From Nectonema munidae (taxonomy: Eukaryota > Nematomorpha > Nectonematoida > Nectonematidae), in the NCBI GenBank assembly GCA_030549495.1, contig JAUIRK010001029.1, forward strand, positions 124,001-188,000: 64,000 nucleotides of DNA. Direction: 5' to 3'. This document shows positions 12,111 through 23,206 of this stretch, one piece after another; positions within the stretch are counted from its first letter, which is position 1, and every line of letters begins with the position of its first letter. The notes under the pieces were generated by a model, which made no database searches, was not told the origin of the DNA, and saw nothing but the letters and a program-made list of their open reading frames with translations. A program made the position numbers and the translations under genes.

Positions 12111-12321
12111 GTAATGTTTTACTTTACGGTTCTGTCAATCAAAAATTTTTTCAAGCAATCATTTATTGTTGTGATGTCAATCCAACTATACATTTTTCGA
12201 CGTAGTTTATTTCGTCGATATATATTACTAAAGATTTTAAATCTTTGCCATAAAACAAACTCATTAAATTTAAAAAAATATTAAAATTTTTGATTGACAG
12301 AACCGTAAAGTAAAACATTAC
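12111..12321. mobile_element. Palindromic MITE, perfect 39-bp inverted ends
   Basis: The arm GTAATGTTTTACTTTACGGT (first 20 of 39 bases, 12111-12149) is repeated exactly, inverted, at 12283-12321. The 133-bp loop codes for nothing significant. The corresponding place in the related repeat at about 9600-9650 lacks the insertion, so it is a discrete mobile insertion. The arms have no mismatch, so it is young compared with its host repeat. Confidence 0.85.
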
Positions 12322-12339
12322 TTTTTAAGTAATTTTTTA

Positions 12340-13690
12340 ATGTTTTTAGGTTTAAAGTTTTAAAAAATACCAAAAATTTTAGCAACTTACCCCAACATTT
12401 TTTTAATGAGATGAAGGCAACGCTATTTTTATAAGACCTTTGGTTTAATCATAGTAGTGGCCGCTACCAAACTTGGATGGAGCCTGGAGTTGGTCTGAGG
12501 GCGTATTTGTCAGATGTCTAATAATGAGTTGAACGGACAACAAAACCAGCCCAGGTTTCCTTAATTTGCAATTTTTAAGCGCTTTCTTTGTTCAGTGAAC
12601 ATCGGTTTAACAGCACTAAAACTGCGTTTAGTAATGTAGGTAAATGAAAAAAAGTTTGATTGCTTCTCATATCTTTGGGAACTTTTCACAAATGTCAGGT
12701 TGGAACCAAAAATCTTGATATGATTGTTTGAAGAGAGGCTTTAATTCGAAACGATTTTTGAAGTTTCCTGTATTGCACAATTTTTCATTTTTATAAGCGT
12801 CAAAAAAGGATTTATCAGTCAAAGACGTATTTCCATAAAAAGATCTCAATAAACCGAGAACATTTTCGAGCATATTTAGATTTGGGAATTGTGATAATTT
12901 TCAACGACCAATATTTGGTCTAAAAATAGAGCTTATCAATGAATGCACCAATAGCAGATTTTAACTTGATAAGATTAACGTCAGAACCTCGCAGTTGCAA
13001 ATTCAGCTCATTTTAAATATTTTGATCTGTCAATTACGCAATGTCACATTTGCATAGTGAGAGTTCATCAATCAACAATCCACTTTTATTCCCCTGAAAA
13101 AAGTTCATGAAGGTATTACCTATGGATAGACGCCACACTTCAGTTTCTAAAAAACGATCAAGTTCTCTATTATTCTTGTTAGAGAGCTGAAGATAATTGG
13201 AAATTAAGGCATTAACGTCCTGTTAATAATGAAGCACCATCCATTAAACAAGTAATAATATGATTCATAAGGATACAGAATATTTGAAATATCATTTGAA
13301 TGGATCTTGTTAAAGTGTTTTGGAAAGCCTTGGATTTCATAGCAGGGCGTACCTATCGCCCTTAGTACCCAAAATGCTAACTCTTTTCAAAATTGCCTTG
13401 ATGAATTTTTCAAATTTTATTTCTTTATCAATTTTCTTAATGGGTGATACCTTTATCAAAAAATCATTATTTATTAAATTTACCTTCGGGAAATTACTTT
13501 AGAGATGGGGGAAAATAATTGTTAAGGTAATGTAAAAAACACAATTGTCCAGCAGGAAGCAATATAATAAAAATTAATATTTCTTTAATCAAATAATCAG
13601 TTTTTCCATTAAAGAAACCTTGCATCGGCAAGTAAAAATCTTCATCCGCAAATTTTTGGAATCGGTGAATCCCTAATTAGTTACCTTTTG
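12340..13690 (-). pseudogene. hAT-family transposase relic
   Basis: The minus strand keeps hAT-type protein pieces in order. The first is LQLSNKNNRELDRFLETEVW (about 13150-13200). The second is GNTFMNFFQGNKSGLLIDEL then NELNLQLRGSDVNLIKLKSA (about 12930-13130), the long-helix region seen in GTF2IRD2/ZBED-like hAT proteins. The third is a C-terminal piece (12667-12873) with FKNRFELKPLF and FQPDICEKFPKI. Stops and frame changes separate them. The GCTAAACGGTGTGC terminus near 12005 may be this element's end. The family call rests on the NELNLQL segment; the rest is weaker. Confidence 0.6.
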
Positions 13691-13704
13691 TAATATCCTT
13701 TCAG

Positions 13705-14322
13705 AATCAGAGGTGTGTTGATAGATTCGCCGCATTAACAGAACGACACGATGCCGCCTCCTCTACCTTTGATACACATCGTAGAGAACGTGTTGATCTA
13801 CGACTTATGCCTGATACACAACAGGATTCTGCAAAAGGCGGAACTCACTCACTTGACGCTGATGTCTACGTTCATGACGATTCTTCTCCTACTTCTTGCC
13901 TTGCTGATGTTCGTCAACGCGCACTATCCAAAAACGCTTCCCGACGCACTGCCCGCCATTGACCACGACCTCCTGCGCCAAGGCTGCAACTTAAGAAGCA
14001 TTCTATTTTTTTCGCTCTCCCTCATTCTATTCACGCTTTTTCTCATTTTTACAATCGGCGTTTTATACGTCAATCGCCCCTCCCAGTTCTTTTGAGGGGA
14101 GAAGCTCTTGTGGTTGGTTGTTTTAGGCTTAGCAAATTTTTCATCACTTAATCCTTTCACACTAGTTTGCTTCTTTCTGTAAGACGAATCTTCGAAAACA
14201 TGAAAGAATCCTTTTTTGATATATCATTTATTTTATATACATAATTATAGTTTTGTGCATTTTACAATATTATTATCATTATAGAATTTTAATCTAATTT
14301 AGAAAATTAATAAACCAATAAA
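13705..14322 (+). CDS. Small two-pass membrane protein, terminal exon
   Basis: A strong acceptor (ATATCCTTTCAG, 13693-13704) opens an exon. Its coding part runs from ATG 13751 to TGA 14095. An in-frame TAA 15 bases upstream of the ATG fixes the start within this exon, so any earlier exon is untranslated. The 114-residue product has two hydrophobic helices (about residues 35-57 and 83-106) joined by a loop of about 25 residues (AHYPKTLPDALPAIDHDLLR). Codon third positions are rich in C and G, unlike the surroundings, which supports real coding. Two AATAAA signals follow at 14309 and 14317. I do not recognise the family. A hairpin topology with both termini on the same side is inferred. The opposite-strand frame (13924-14160) is a shadow. 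Confidence 0.65.
14309..14322 (+). promoter_or_regulatory. Polyadenylation signals (two AATAAA)
   Basis: AATAAA at 14309 and 14317, about 215 bases after the stop of the two-pass membrane protein gene. They suit its mRNA 3' end. Confidence 0.55.
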
Positions 14323-14640
14323 AATTAAATTGCAACATCTTTAAAATTTTCCGCCTTCATTTCTTGTTGTATTGAGTGCGGCCTTACAAAATTAATCCTG
14401 ATCTATTTAATACCACACCAACTTTAAGTCCACCATCTTCTATACTCTATTTTGAAAGAATGACATTTTTGTTGAAAAGCGCAATAAAAATTCATTTGTG
14501 TAAGCGAATAACTTTTTCTTTTTCAGCATTCCAAATTTGTATGAAATACAGTAAATTCTGCACAAGTCCAACTTTATCAAAAGTCTCAAAACTATTCCTC
14601 TTGGTACTTATTGGTTTTCTCCACCCCAAACACCATTTAA
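14323..14640. other. No supported gene
   Basis: The frame at 14376-14711 (111 codons) runs across the start of a repeat end and shows no family features. It is treated as chance. Confidence 0.5.
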
Positions 14641-14642
14641 AG

Positions 14643-14770
14643 CACTGGTTCCCAAAATGGTCTATATTGACCCTTAGGTATAGATATAAAGCTCTCGGGG
14701 GTCTATGTTAACAAAAAAAATTTTTGGGTCTATATGTAAATAGGGGTCTACTTATTTAGGCAGGTCATGA
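14643..14770. mobile_element. hAT-type repeat end, fragment
   Basis: CACTGGTTCCCAAAATGGTC at 14643, followed by repeats of GGGGGTCTATGTTAAC and GGGGTCTACTTATTTAGG, has the look of a hAT terminus with its internal echo. No matching far end or target duplication was found. Confidence 0.45.
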
Positions 14771-15080
14771 AATTTTGCGTATATGATTGTTATAATAGAT
14801 ATTCTGCATAAATATTAATTACGTTTAATAAAAATTATTTAATTTTATTTATAGATTTTAATAAGTATAGATAATTTATTTTTAATTAATTAATCTATTG
14901 AACATGGCCGAGCAAAAAAGAAAATGTAGGCAATATAGCTTTGGTTATTTGAAGTTGGGCTTCATTTCTTCAACTATGGGATATACCAAAGCCTAATAAT
15001 TTTCTATAAGTAAGAGTTGCTGCTTGTTTATAAAACATGTATGATGATCGCATTATAGGATGTAATGATCATTCGAATAC
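14771..15080. other. AT-rich DNA, nothing recognised
   Basis: Mostly A/T runs, with no frame or repeat structure. Confidence 0.5.
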
Positions 15081-15099
15081 ATCATAATGAAAGATAAGA

Positions 15100-15560
15100 G
15101 AATAAAAGGACCAAACACGCCAAATAATTCTAAAGCACTACAAAAAAAGAGGGTTAGATCCCCGAAACACCCAGAAATAACAGGAAGCACCCCAAAACAT
15201 AGCTAAGCACGCCAAATAGTTCTAAAGCACTACAAAAAAAGGGTTAGGCTAAAAATCCCAAAACACCCAGAAATAACCGAAGCAGCTCAAAACATCCCCA
15301 AACATGGCAAATGATTCTAAGGCACTGCAAAAAAAATCTTAAAAATTCCTCAAAACACCCCAAGCATCCAAAAACATTACAAAACACCGCAAAAATCCCA
15401 AATCACCTCAAAAAATTGCAAAAAACTACAAATATTTCTAAAGCACTACAAAAAGATCCTTAAAACTTTCGAATTTTTTTGGGGTTTTTATTCTAACCAT
15501 CTTTTTTTATAATGCTTTAAGATTATTTGCAGTGTTTTGGGATGTTTAGTCTGACCGGAA
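15100..15560. repeat. Irregular minisatellite, ~92-121 bp units
   Basis: The motif CAAATnnTTCTAAAGCACTA followed by CAAAAAAA recurs four times, with TTC anchors at 15128, 15220, 15315 and 15436. Between them sit many short CAAAACACCC or CCAAAACA words. Near 15500-15545 the motif appears inverted (ATAATGCTTTAAGATTATTT). Units are diverged, so it is an old array. Confidence 0.7.
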
Positions 15561-15764
15561 TAAAAGAGGGAATGCAGACTTTGGAGTCAAACATCATGCC
15601 AAGCTGCTCTGAAATTCCTATCAAAAATATTTTACAAACGATGTGAGAGCTATATAATAATAATAATCCATTGTCAATATGCACACAATAAGTAAGCAAT
15701 GTTTATCGCAGTCTCCTTGTAGTATTTTTGAGCAAACACATGTTGATGATCCTCTAAGTCTAGA

Positions 15765-17440
15765 TTTTCTCATCTTTTGTCACAGTGATGATTATATTTC
15801 TCTTTCTCTCTCCTTCTCTGTTTTTCTCTGCTAAAACTCAATCACTCAAGTTCTCTTCTCTTGTTAGCTCTCTTCTCTCCAGTGGCGTAGCTAGGCTGGG
15901 GCGTTAAAGGCCGTGCCCCCTCCCTATGCACCTAATGCGATATCAGTTTTCGAAAATTTCTCCAATGAAAGGATCAAGAAAGTATAAATAATGTTGCTCA
16001 AGTTTTTAAATAACCTTTTTTCATGATACCAAAGTTCAGCTATTCAAATTAATAACAGATTTTTGGTAAAAATTTAGTTCCATCAATATACAACACATTT
16101 TGCAAAAATGAAAATTTGTTTTTAAATGAGAGAAAAATAGTTTTCAATAGTTAAAATTTTATATCAATGAATATTGTCAGACTCGCGTTAGAAATTTTTT
16201 TCAACAAAGGTCACTTAATCTTTCAGTACGTTTGTAACATTTTGTAACATTTTTCAATAGCTATCTGGGAATGAATATTTTGAGTTGCTATTCAGTTTAA
16301 AAGCAAAAATACTCTATTTGTTTAATATTTGAGCAGAGATATTTTTTATAATGTTCGATTGTTAAATTTTGTAAGTAACACTACATTCACCCTATAAGGG
16401 TTAGCCACTTCAACGTTGGCTTTTGATGCTTATAAAAACTTGAAAATATCAAATAAACTATCTCATTCTTTATGCCTTCTATTATTTTGAAATTATTCTG
16501 AGAACAGACCGTTTCATTTTAAAACGGTGAAAATTGCTTTATTAGTTTATTTTGTCTCCTTTCTCTCTCATCTTTATTATGTAACAAATTTTTCAATTTT
16601 GAGTAAAAAGTAAGGTAAAGGTACAGTGGGTGTGTTTTCATTGACAAGGCACAGATGTACCGCTTTTGTCAAACTATGAACAAATTGGTATCGATGAGAA
16701 ATCGAACCCAGAGGCTTCCGTGCTGAGTCCATCATCTCAACCAACCTGCCATGCCACCCATAGAGTATGCTGTAGGGGATACGTCAAATTAGTTTTCAAA
16801 AAACTTAAGTTATGCTGTAAAAAATTTTAGTTTTTGTTGAAGCTCTATAACTTTTTCTGATAGACTTTTTTTCCTTAAAAGTTATTATAAAAGGCAAATC
16901 ATTGCAAAATGTTAAAAGTTATTTTACTTTTTGTAGCTTGCACCAATTTAGCTTTTAAACTATTTTTGAATGATGCTGAGAAAAATGAAGTAATGCAATC
17001 TTAATTTATTGTTTGCACAATTTTATCTTTATTTTATACCCTTTTTTGAGAGTCTAAACTAACTTACACTTATACACTAAAAAAATGTTTCTAACTTTAG
17101 TTCTGTTTTACATTTTTGATAGAAATAACCTCAGAAAAGTTATGTAATTTGGATGTGTTTTTTTTATTTATTTTTCTCAATAAAACATTTTCTCATTTTT
17201 TAGGAAGAAGAAATGGAACAACTGAAATATAATGAATGATTTTTTTCATTCAATAAAATTTCCAATTTTTTATAATTGATATCTTTACCCCTCTTCTACA
17301 CATAACTGGGAGATGGTGCGCCTCTATTTGAAGTGAGAAAGAAGGAGCTATATATAAGTCCTCATTCATTGTTGACATTAAGATTAATAGGGTGGGGGTT
17401 AAAGTTTACATTAGCCCTATTAGTGCTAGGGGGCGTAAAT
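15765..17440 (+). repeat. Composite repeat, copy A (contains SINE)
   Basis: Matches 50815-53640 in inverted orientation and part of 30155-31298 directly. Shared blocks include TTTTTCTCTGCTAAAACTCA, CAGTGGCGTAGCTAGGCTGG, ATATCAGTTTTCGAAAATTT, GGTCACTTAATCTTT, the tRNA-derived SINE, and the ATCTTTACCCC block near 17280. Compared with copy C it lacks several hundred bases near 16380, where C carries a hairpin element. No conserved reading frame runs through the copies, so it looks non-autonomous. Confidence 0.8.
16613..16764 (-). mobile_element. tRNA-derived SINE, in composite copy A
   Basis: Read on the minus strand: an A box TGGCAGGTTGG, then a B box GGGTTCGATTTC, 40-45 bases apart, as in RNA polymerase III tRNA-type promoters. 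A conserved body and a tail GAAAACACACCC...TACCTTTACC follow. The same body and tail recur at 21.9, 29.4, 30.6, 52.1 and 56.8 kb, which defines a family. Confidence 0.8.
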
Positions 17441-17719
17441 ATTAATTGTAGAAAATTGGCTGAATCATATCCCTTCAAATTTTGTGACTTTTCCTAAAAT
17501 CGCTAGCTGCATCTTTTTAAACCATTTTCATGATAGTTGAATGACCCTTTTATGTCCAAAACTGTCAATCAAAATCAAAAAAATTTTGACATTATTTGTA
17601 CTTAACCTTATAACTTAGGATCTATATTATATAATACCTTGAAAATTTATAATTATATACAGTTTGGAACGCATAACACTTTATATATTTCATTTTTTCA
17701 ATAATCATGGGTACTTTTT
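17441..17719. other. AT-rich lead-in to satellite
   Basis: No gene. Short words such as TGTCAATCAAAATC near 17555 resemble decayed satellite units. Confidence 0.45.
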
Positions 17720-18640
17720 AGAAAATGCCAATCAAAATTTTAATTGTTCAAAAATATATCTAATAAAATATACCTTCAAATTTTACATAAAATATATGTT
17801 TTTATACTAAATTGGACATGTTGTTTTCATTTCTGGACCCATTTTTTACATTTAGGTTTTGAAAATACCTATAAGTGTTAATCAAATTTGCGGTTTACTT
17901 CTAAAAATTTTCTCCAAAAACATTGATTCAAATTTTACAATGAAATATGTTTTTATACCAAATCAACCATGCTGTTTTTATTTTTGAACTTATTTTTCAC
18001 ATTTAGAGCTTTTAAAATATCTGTCAATGTCAATCAAATTTGTGGTTTACTTCTAAAAGCTATCTCAAAAAATATTCTCTCAATTTTATATGAAATATAT
18101 GTTTTTATACCAAATCAATCATGCTGTTTTCATTTTTTACATTTAAGATGTGAAAATACCTATACGTGTTAATCAAATTTGCGGTTTACTTCTAAAAATT
18201 GTCTCCAAAAACATCCATTCAAATTTTACAATTAAATATATGTTTTTATACCAAATGGACCATGATAATTTTTATTTCTGGAAACATTTTTTTGCATTTA
18301 GAGGTTTTAAATGTCTGAAAGTGTCAATCAAATGTTCGATTTACGTCTGTCTACAGAAATATTTTTGAAATTTAAATAAAATATCTGTTTTTATGCCAAA
18401 TGGAAGATGCTGGTTTCATTTTTGGACTCAGGTTTGGCATTTATGATTTTAAAATATCTGAAAGCTTCAATCAGATTTGCGGTTTACTTCTAGATAGTCT
18501 TCAAAAAAATAAAATATCTGTTTTATACCAAATCGACTATGCTTATTTTATTTTTGTACTTGATTTTGGATAATACGGTTAAAAAATATCTCGAAATGGC
18601 AATTGAATTAGTAATTTATGTCGGAAAATCAGTTCTGTAA
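17720..18640 (+). repeat. Satellite array, ~145-bp units, about six copies
   Basis: AATCAAATTTGCGGTTTACT recurs at about 17884, 18026, 18171, 18324 and 18466, giving steps of 142, 145, 153 and 142 bases. Each is followed by CAAATTTTACAATGAAATAT, GTTTTTATACCAAAT, then CATTTTTGGAC and TTTACATTTAGG. Outer units are more decayed. The frames at 17969-18368 are by-products of the repeat. Confidence 0.85.
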
Positions 18641-19690
18641 AAAAATTTCAAAAAATCACTGCATATTAGGTATATAGTAAAAATATACTTTTTTTTTTGT
18701 ATATTTTGGCTTATAATACTTTCTACAATCATCGTGAGTATGAAATATTTATTAAAAAAATAATACGTATTATAAAATCATTTATAAATTTGTATGAGAG
18801 AAGGAACCAAGTTGAAAATTAATTGAAAAGAAAACATGTGATCAAAACAAATAATTTAAAAAAATATGTATCTTGACTAAATGGAAGATCTACTATGTTC
18901 TAATGAACTATGAAGTGTAATTATATAATATTCGGTACTTCAAAAAAGATTTTGACTGTGAAAAAGAAGTTCCTCTTTAACAAATGAAAAATATTTAAAT
19001 CTATAGCTTATCATCTAGGATTACAATTAACATTTAGCTAAGATGGGTAGGAAATCTGAAAATTTAGAATAGGTCAGATTTATCAAAAATGGCACAGATG
19101 CCAATATGTGAGAATTTAGTCACTATCAAGATATTTTTAATTTAAATTGAATTTGTCCATCTTTTTCCTTTTGCGTCAAAGAGATAATTTTTTAGATGAA
19201 GAACGTGGACAACTTTTTATAATTGAACAATGAACATGACGAATGATTCATCAGAAAAAAATCTTTGAAATTAGATTGGTTGACAAATATTCAGGCCTGA
19301 TAATAAAATACACGATACTGATAAAAAAGTCTAAGATCATCCAGAAGATTCTTTAATCAAAATGCTTTGAGAGAGGAAAAAAGTAATTTTATCATTATAA
19401 AAAAATTTTCGAACACACATTGAAGAATATAAATTTCTAATGAAAAAAGAACTACCAAGAAAGGATCATCATGGAATGAATAGCAAAATTACATACTGTA
19501 AATTATAATATGACGTAGAGACTACGAGCCGATAACGAATTTGTAGCCAAAAAGATGGAGGTCCTATCGAGATGCATAAGTTACTGTAGAATGAAATATT
19601 TTGAGTGAATTGACACGTAAATTGGTTTATTAAATTAATTAAGAAAATATTTACCAGAGAAATACTGCAAGTAGAAGTTATCTTTATGTT
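18641..19690. other. AT-rich DNA, nothing recognised
   Basis: About 1 kb with no coding signal, repeat end or RNA gene that I can support. Confidence 0.55.
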
Positions 19691-19699
19691 TATATATTT

Positions 19700-20060
19700 G
19701 ACATTAATTTACAGGTTTAATCGATTTTTTTGACAGGTTTTATTGATTTCAGAACATAACCATTAAATTCTACATATTTGAAATGAATAAAAAACTTTTT
19801 ATAAGAATAAAAATTTTAATTTTGACATGGGCTGTCATATTTAAATTATTTTGTCAGGTTTGACTAATTTTTATAAAAAAAAAAAAATATAACCATAGCC
19901 TACTTGAAAATGGGTATATGTGTGTAAAAAACTTTATATAATTACTTAAATAAAAAGTTCCTTTTTGAGATGAGCTGTCAAATATAAATCAATTTTTTGA
20001 CATGTTTGATTGATTTTGATAAAAAATGGACATCACTACTGAATTCAATATAGTTGAAAT
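19700..20060 (+). repeat. Short array of diverged ~120-150-bp units
   Basis: Three units share TTTTTTGACAGGTTTnATTGA, a run of A and T, then CATAACCATTnnnTnCTAC and a TATTTGAAATG-like end (starts near 19728, 19847 and 19995). GATGAGCTGTCA and CATGGGCTGTCA precede the later two. Divergence is high. Confidence 0.5.
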
Positions 20061-20094
20061 ATATATGTAACATTAAAAATATTTATAAAAACTT

Positions 20095-20755
20095 ATTAAT
20101 ATCTGAGAAAAATGGGGGGGGGGCACTTTACGCCCCCCCAGCACTAATAGGATACGCTTAATTAAGAATGAAATAGAATAGACAAGATAGGAGTAGGAAT
20201 TCAGAAAAATTTGTTGTCTTTTTTGGAAGACGCTTGAAAGTCCGTCCTCTCCAATAATTTCAAGGATGTGCGCCCCTGAATCAATCATATTTTTTTTCAT
20301 ATAAACATCCAGGGTGTCTAATAGGCTCTTTTCCTTCAGACTATATTCACTCATATAAAACTCTCCAACATTCAGTTATTTGTTTATAGTTGTTTTTTCT
20401 ATCAATCAAATATCCTTTCATCAATTCCTGTAATGTGCCTGATAGACTACTTCATTTTCAAATGAAAAGCCTATTCGCCCCCCCCCCTCTCCAAAAATTT
20501 TGGATTTTTTTATACTAGTGTATATGCCATATGCAAATTTAATTAAAATATCTTCGCTGGAAGTATAGTTTTCAAATTTCATCAATTTTGTAAAAATAAT
20601 ATGTCTTATAAATTTTGGTATGCGCTGAATACACTCTATTTTGCTTGAATATTTGGTCTCCCGTGGTATTTCCAGACCAGTAATTTTGAAAATTAAAAAA
20701 AAAATTTCGCCCCCCAATAATTTTGAAGATGTGCGCCCCTGACAATACCATGTCG
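20095..20755 (-). repeat. Composite repeat, partial copy D
   Basis: Inverted relative to the 50.8-51.4 kb end of copy C. It shares ACAACAAATTTTTCTGAATT, GACTTTCAAGCGTCTTCC and the CATATGCAAATTTAATTAAA block. Two boundaries end in GATGTGCGCCCCTG (20267 and 20729), the same end as copy B at 33113. At about 20507-20525 it shows the uninterrupted site TATACTAGTGTATATGC, which in copy B is split by the Tc1-like element. The 118-codon minus frame at 20421-20777 belongs to the repeat. Confidence 0.75.
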
Positions 20756-20879
20756 TTTTTGAAAATGTTGAAACCAACCTTTGCTTACAGAAGCAAAAAA
20801 AATGGATTTAGAATTTTTTTCCGTTTTCTCGTTTTATTTTTAGTTTTGGTTCTTGAGCACAAATGAGTGTGGACTTCAA

Positions 20880-21070
20880 AGCAGGGTGGGGGTATCTACG
20901 AAAATTTAGGAGTCGAAGTCATAGTCACTTTTTTTGAGTATTTTAAAAAAATAATTTATCTTTGTAAGCATATGGAGTGTGCCTTCTTTAGTCGAAGAGT
21001 TGGTGTTGTATTTAAGTATTAGCAGTCGGAGTTGGATATTTTGCATCCGACTCCCCAGCTCTGTTTTAGA
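20880..21070 (+). repeat. Dispersed GGAGTCGG-type repeat, copy 1
   Basis: Contains AGGAGTCGAAGTCATAGTCA, GCATATGGAGTGTGCCTTCT, AGTCGGAGTTGGATATTTTG, and an end CCGACTCCCCAGCTCTG. The same ordered words occur at 63.25-63.62 kb. Ends of the form CAGAGCTnnGGAGTCGG are common in animal MITEs. The exact left boundary is unclear. Confidence 0.55.
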
Positions 21071-21560
21071 GTGGTGTACCAACGCTGGCTTCTTGTACAG
21101 GCCAGTTTAACTTTATACAACTGTCAATCAGCAACAGCACGCATTTTCAAACGCTGCAAACCTTCGTTTTTTTCTATATCATCCACAAAACTACGAAGTT
21201 TATTTTTATCTTTTACCAACTTGGCAAAGGGGATTCTGCAATATGCGCCTCTTTTGATTGTGTTTCACCATTGCGAACTCAGTGAATAATTTTCAATTTG
21301 TGTTACATACGGTATACTTATCTTTTAGACATACTTAAAGTAGCAAAAATATATGATAAAGTGTTTGTTGCTCACAATATGTATGATTTAAAATTTTGTC
21401 TTTATAAAAGCTCAAAGTTAATATTTTGGCACATAACAACGGAAAAACATGAGAATATAATTTCCGTTGTTTATTCAGACACACATGCAAAACTTCTTCG
21501 TGTTTATGGTGAAGAGAAAACACTTTCTCCGTTTAATTGCTATACTTTTATTTTGTAAAT
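21071..21560. other. Unresolved frames, no supported gene
   Basis: Minus strand 21240-21100 reads IPFAKLVKDKNKLRSFVDDI then RLKMRAVAD before a stop. Plus strand 21298-21558 has an 86-codon frame. Neither is recognisable, neither has clear splice sites, and the minus piece is cut by the adjoining repeat. It could be a fragment of a gene or transposon. Confidence 0.35.
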
Positions 21561-21913
21561 TGTGTTAAATCACATCTGCCGTATTCATAATCGTAGTAAC
21601 CATGGAATTTGAAATCATGTAACATCAAATGCTATCATGTTGTTGTTAATTTGCAATTATATATTTATTGTGTCCGAAAAACAAAAATGGGAGTCAAAGA
21701 AATAGCGCGCTATAAGTGATATCGCCGGTGATTCACCGAGTTTATGTACAGAATAAACTTGTAGCAAAAATAAATTTTAATGAATTTTTTACTTTCGTTT
21801 TGTTTCTTATATTTGATATAAAGTCGAACATTGATATAAAGTATCGTTGTGTTTTCTAGAAAAAATTACTCAAGTCGAATTTTTTCAAGGTTCCAAAAAT
21901 GAGAATTCCATGA
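21561..21913. other. AT-rich DNA, nothing recognised
   Basis: No coding or repeat structure supported. Confidence 0.5.
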
Positions 21914-22080
21914 AGGTAAAGATAGTAGTATGCGGTGTTTTCATCGAAAAGGCCCATTTTGCGTCGCTTGTAATGTAAAATAAGCATCGCATCTGGAATT
22001 CTACGATTCTAAGCAGAGAGCAGCATTAAGAATCAAATCCAGATTCTAGACAACCCTGCTATCTACTTATCACCCCACGA
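21914..22080 (-). mobile_element. tRNA-derived SINE, diverged copy
   Basis: Minus strand shows TAGCAGGGTTGTCTAGAATC (A-box region), GGATTTGATTC (B box) and the family tail GATGAAAACACCGC followed by TATCTTTACC. More decayed than the copies within the composite repeat. Confidence 0.65.
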
Positions 22081-22753
22081 TCACAATATGCTATTTAAAT
22101 TTATGAAAATAAAATGCCAAATGTATTATTCTTTTTGTAAGATAGGATTTTGTGATTAGGAAATTATCTTTAGAGAATCGCATGATACATTTAGCATTGT
22201 GGAGCGCGGTAATATTAATATCATAAGTTGCGTTTAACAAATTAAAAATTAATTAGATAGAAAGAAATAAAGTTCTTGTTTGTTTTAATTAAATTGGCGG
22301 CGGAGTCAACAAAACTTAGAATAAATAGGATCACATGGAAAAGTTTCAATTTTTGAAGATATATTAATCAAAGCTTGACATTGATAGCGTTGACTTTTTT
22401 TTGACTTGATATAAATTTGGTAGCTAGCTTATAAATGCAAATGCAAAAAGGCACTGATTCCCTATTTTGACTTATTCACCCAGAATAAAAAGTCAAAAAT
22501 GTTTAAGTGAATAGTAAAGTTCTCTTTAGCAGCCAAAAAATTTGAGTTGAGACGAATGATTTAACTCAAAATTTTTTACCATTTTGTCGAATATCGTTAC
22601 ATTTTTCTAAATATCACCCCAAGAATTTTTACAGTTACAAAACTGCCAAGAAACTTCAATTTCTGTAGAAAGATTATTTTCAATTGATAAAAATCTAGGC
22701 AAAGAGAACATTTTCGCCCTAATAAACTATTCTAACGTCACTGATATATTATA
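22081..22753. other. AT-rich DNA, nothing recognised
   Basis: No coding or repeat structure supported. Confidence 0.5.
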
Positions 22754-22761
22754 TTTATATA

Positions 22762-23198
22762 CAGTGGCGTAACTAGGTGGGGGCGGTACGCCCCGGGTGG
22801 CATATTTTGAAATCACTCATATATTACAATCAATATGATGTTAAGATCTTTATAGCAGTTTATGATATAAGAGATTTTCATTTGACAAACACAAAAAAAC
22901 ATGCATACACAACAAATCTGAGACCTGAAAAAAGTTTTTGACGAAGTTATTGAAGAGTTTGCTAACAAAAATCCTAGAAAATTTCATCTACAAAAAGTTG
23001 AAAATGAATATTTGTATGTAATTAAATAAATTTTTCAGTTTTTTTAATTTTCAGGCATTATTTTCTATTATAAGCATTTATATAAAACTAATTTATAAAT
23101 AAATAAAGTTTTATGCGTTTTAACCAATTTTTTTAAATAAAAAGGGTCGTCAAATTTATGACCCGCCCCGAGCGGCAATTCTCATGGTTACGCCACTG
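22762..23198. mobile_element. hAT-type MITE, perfect 8-bp target duplication
   Basis: 437 bp with ends CAGTGGCGTAACTAGGTGGG and, inverted on the right, CAGTGGCGTAACCATGAG. Both sides are flanked by TTTATATA (22754-22761 and 23199-23206). An 8-bp duplication with CAG-type ends points to hAT or a close superfamily. The interior is AT-rich and non-coding except for GC patches beside each end. Confidence 0.85.
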
Positions 23199-23206
23199 TT
23201 TATATA

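Noticed and set aside
14376-14711. 111-codon plus frame after the two-pass membrane protein gene
   Set aside because: AT-driven composition, runs into a hAT-like repeat end, no splice acceptor.
20421-20777. 118-codon minus frame with a homologue at 50818-51072
   Set aside because: Both lie in the composite repeat, show no domain, and differ by stops and indels, so they are not a conserved gene.
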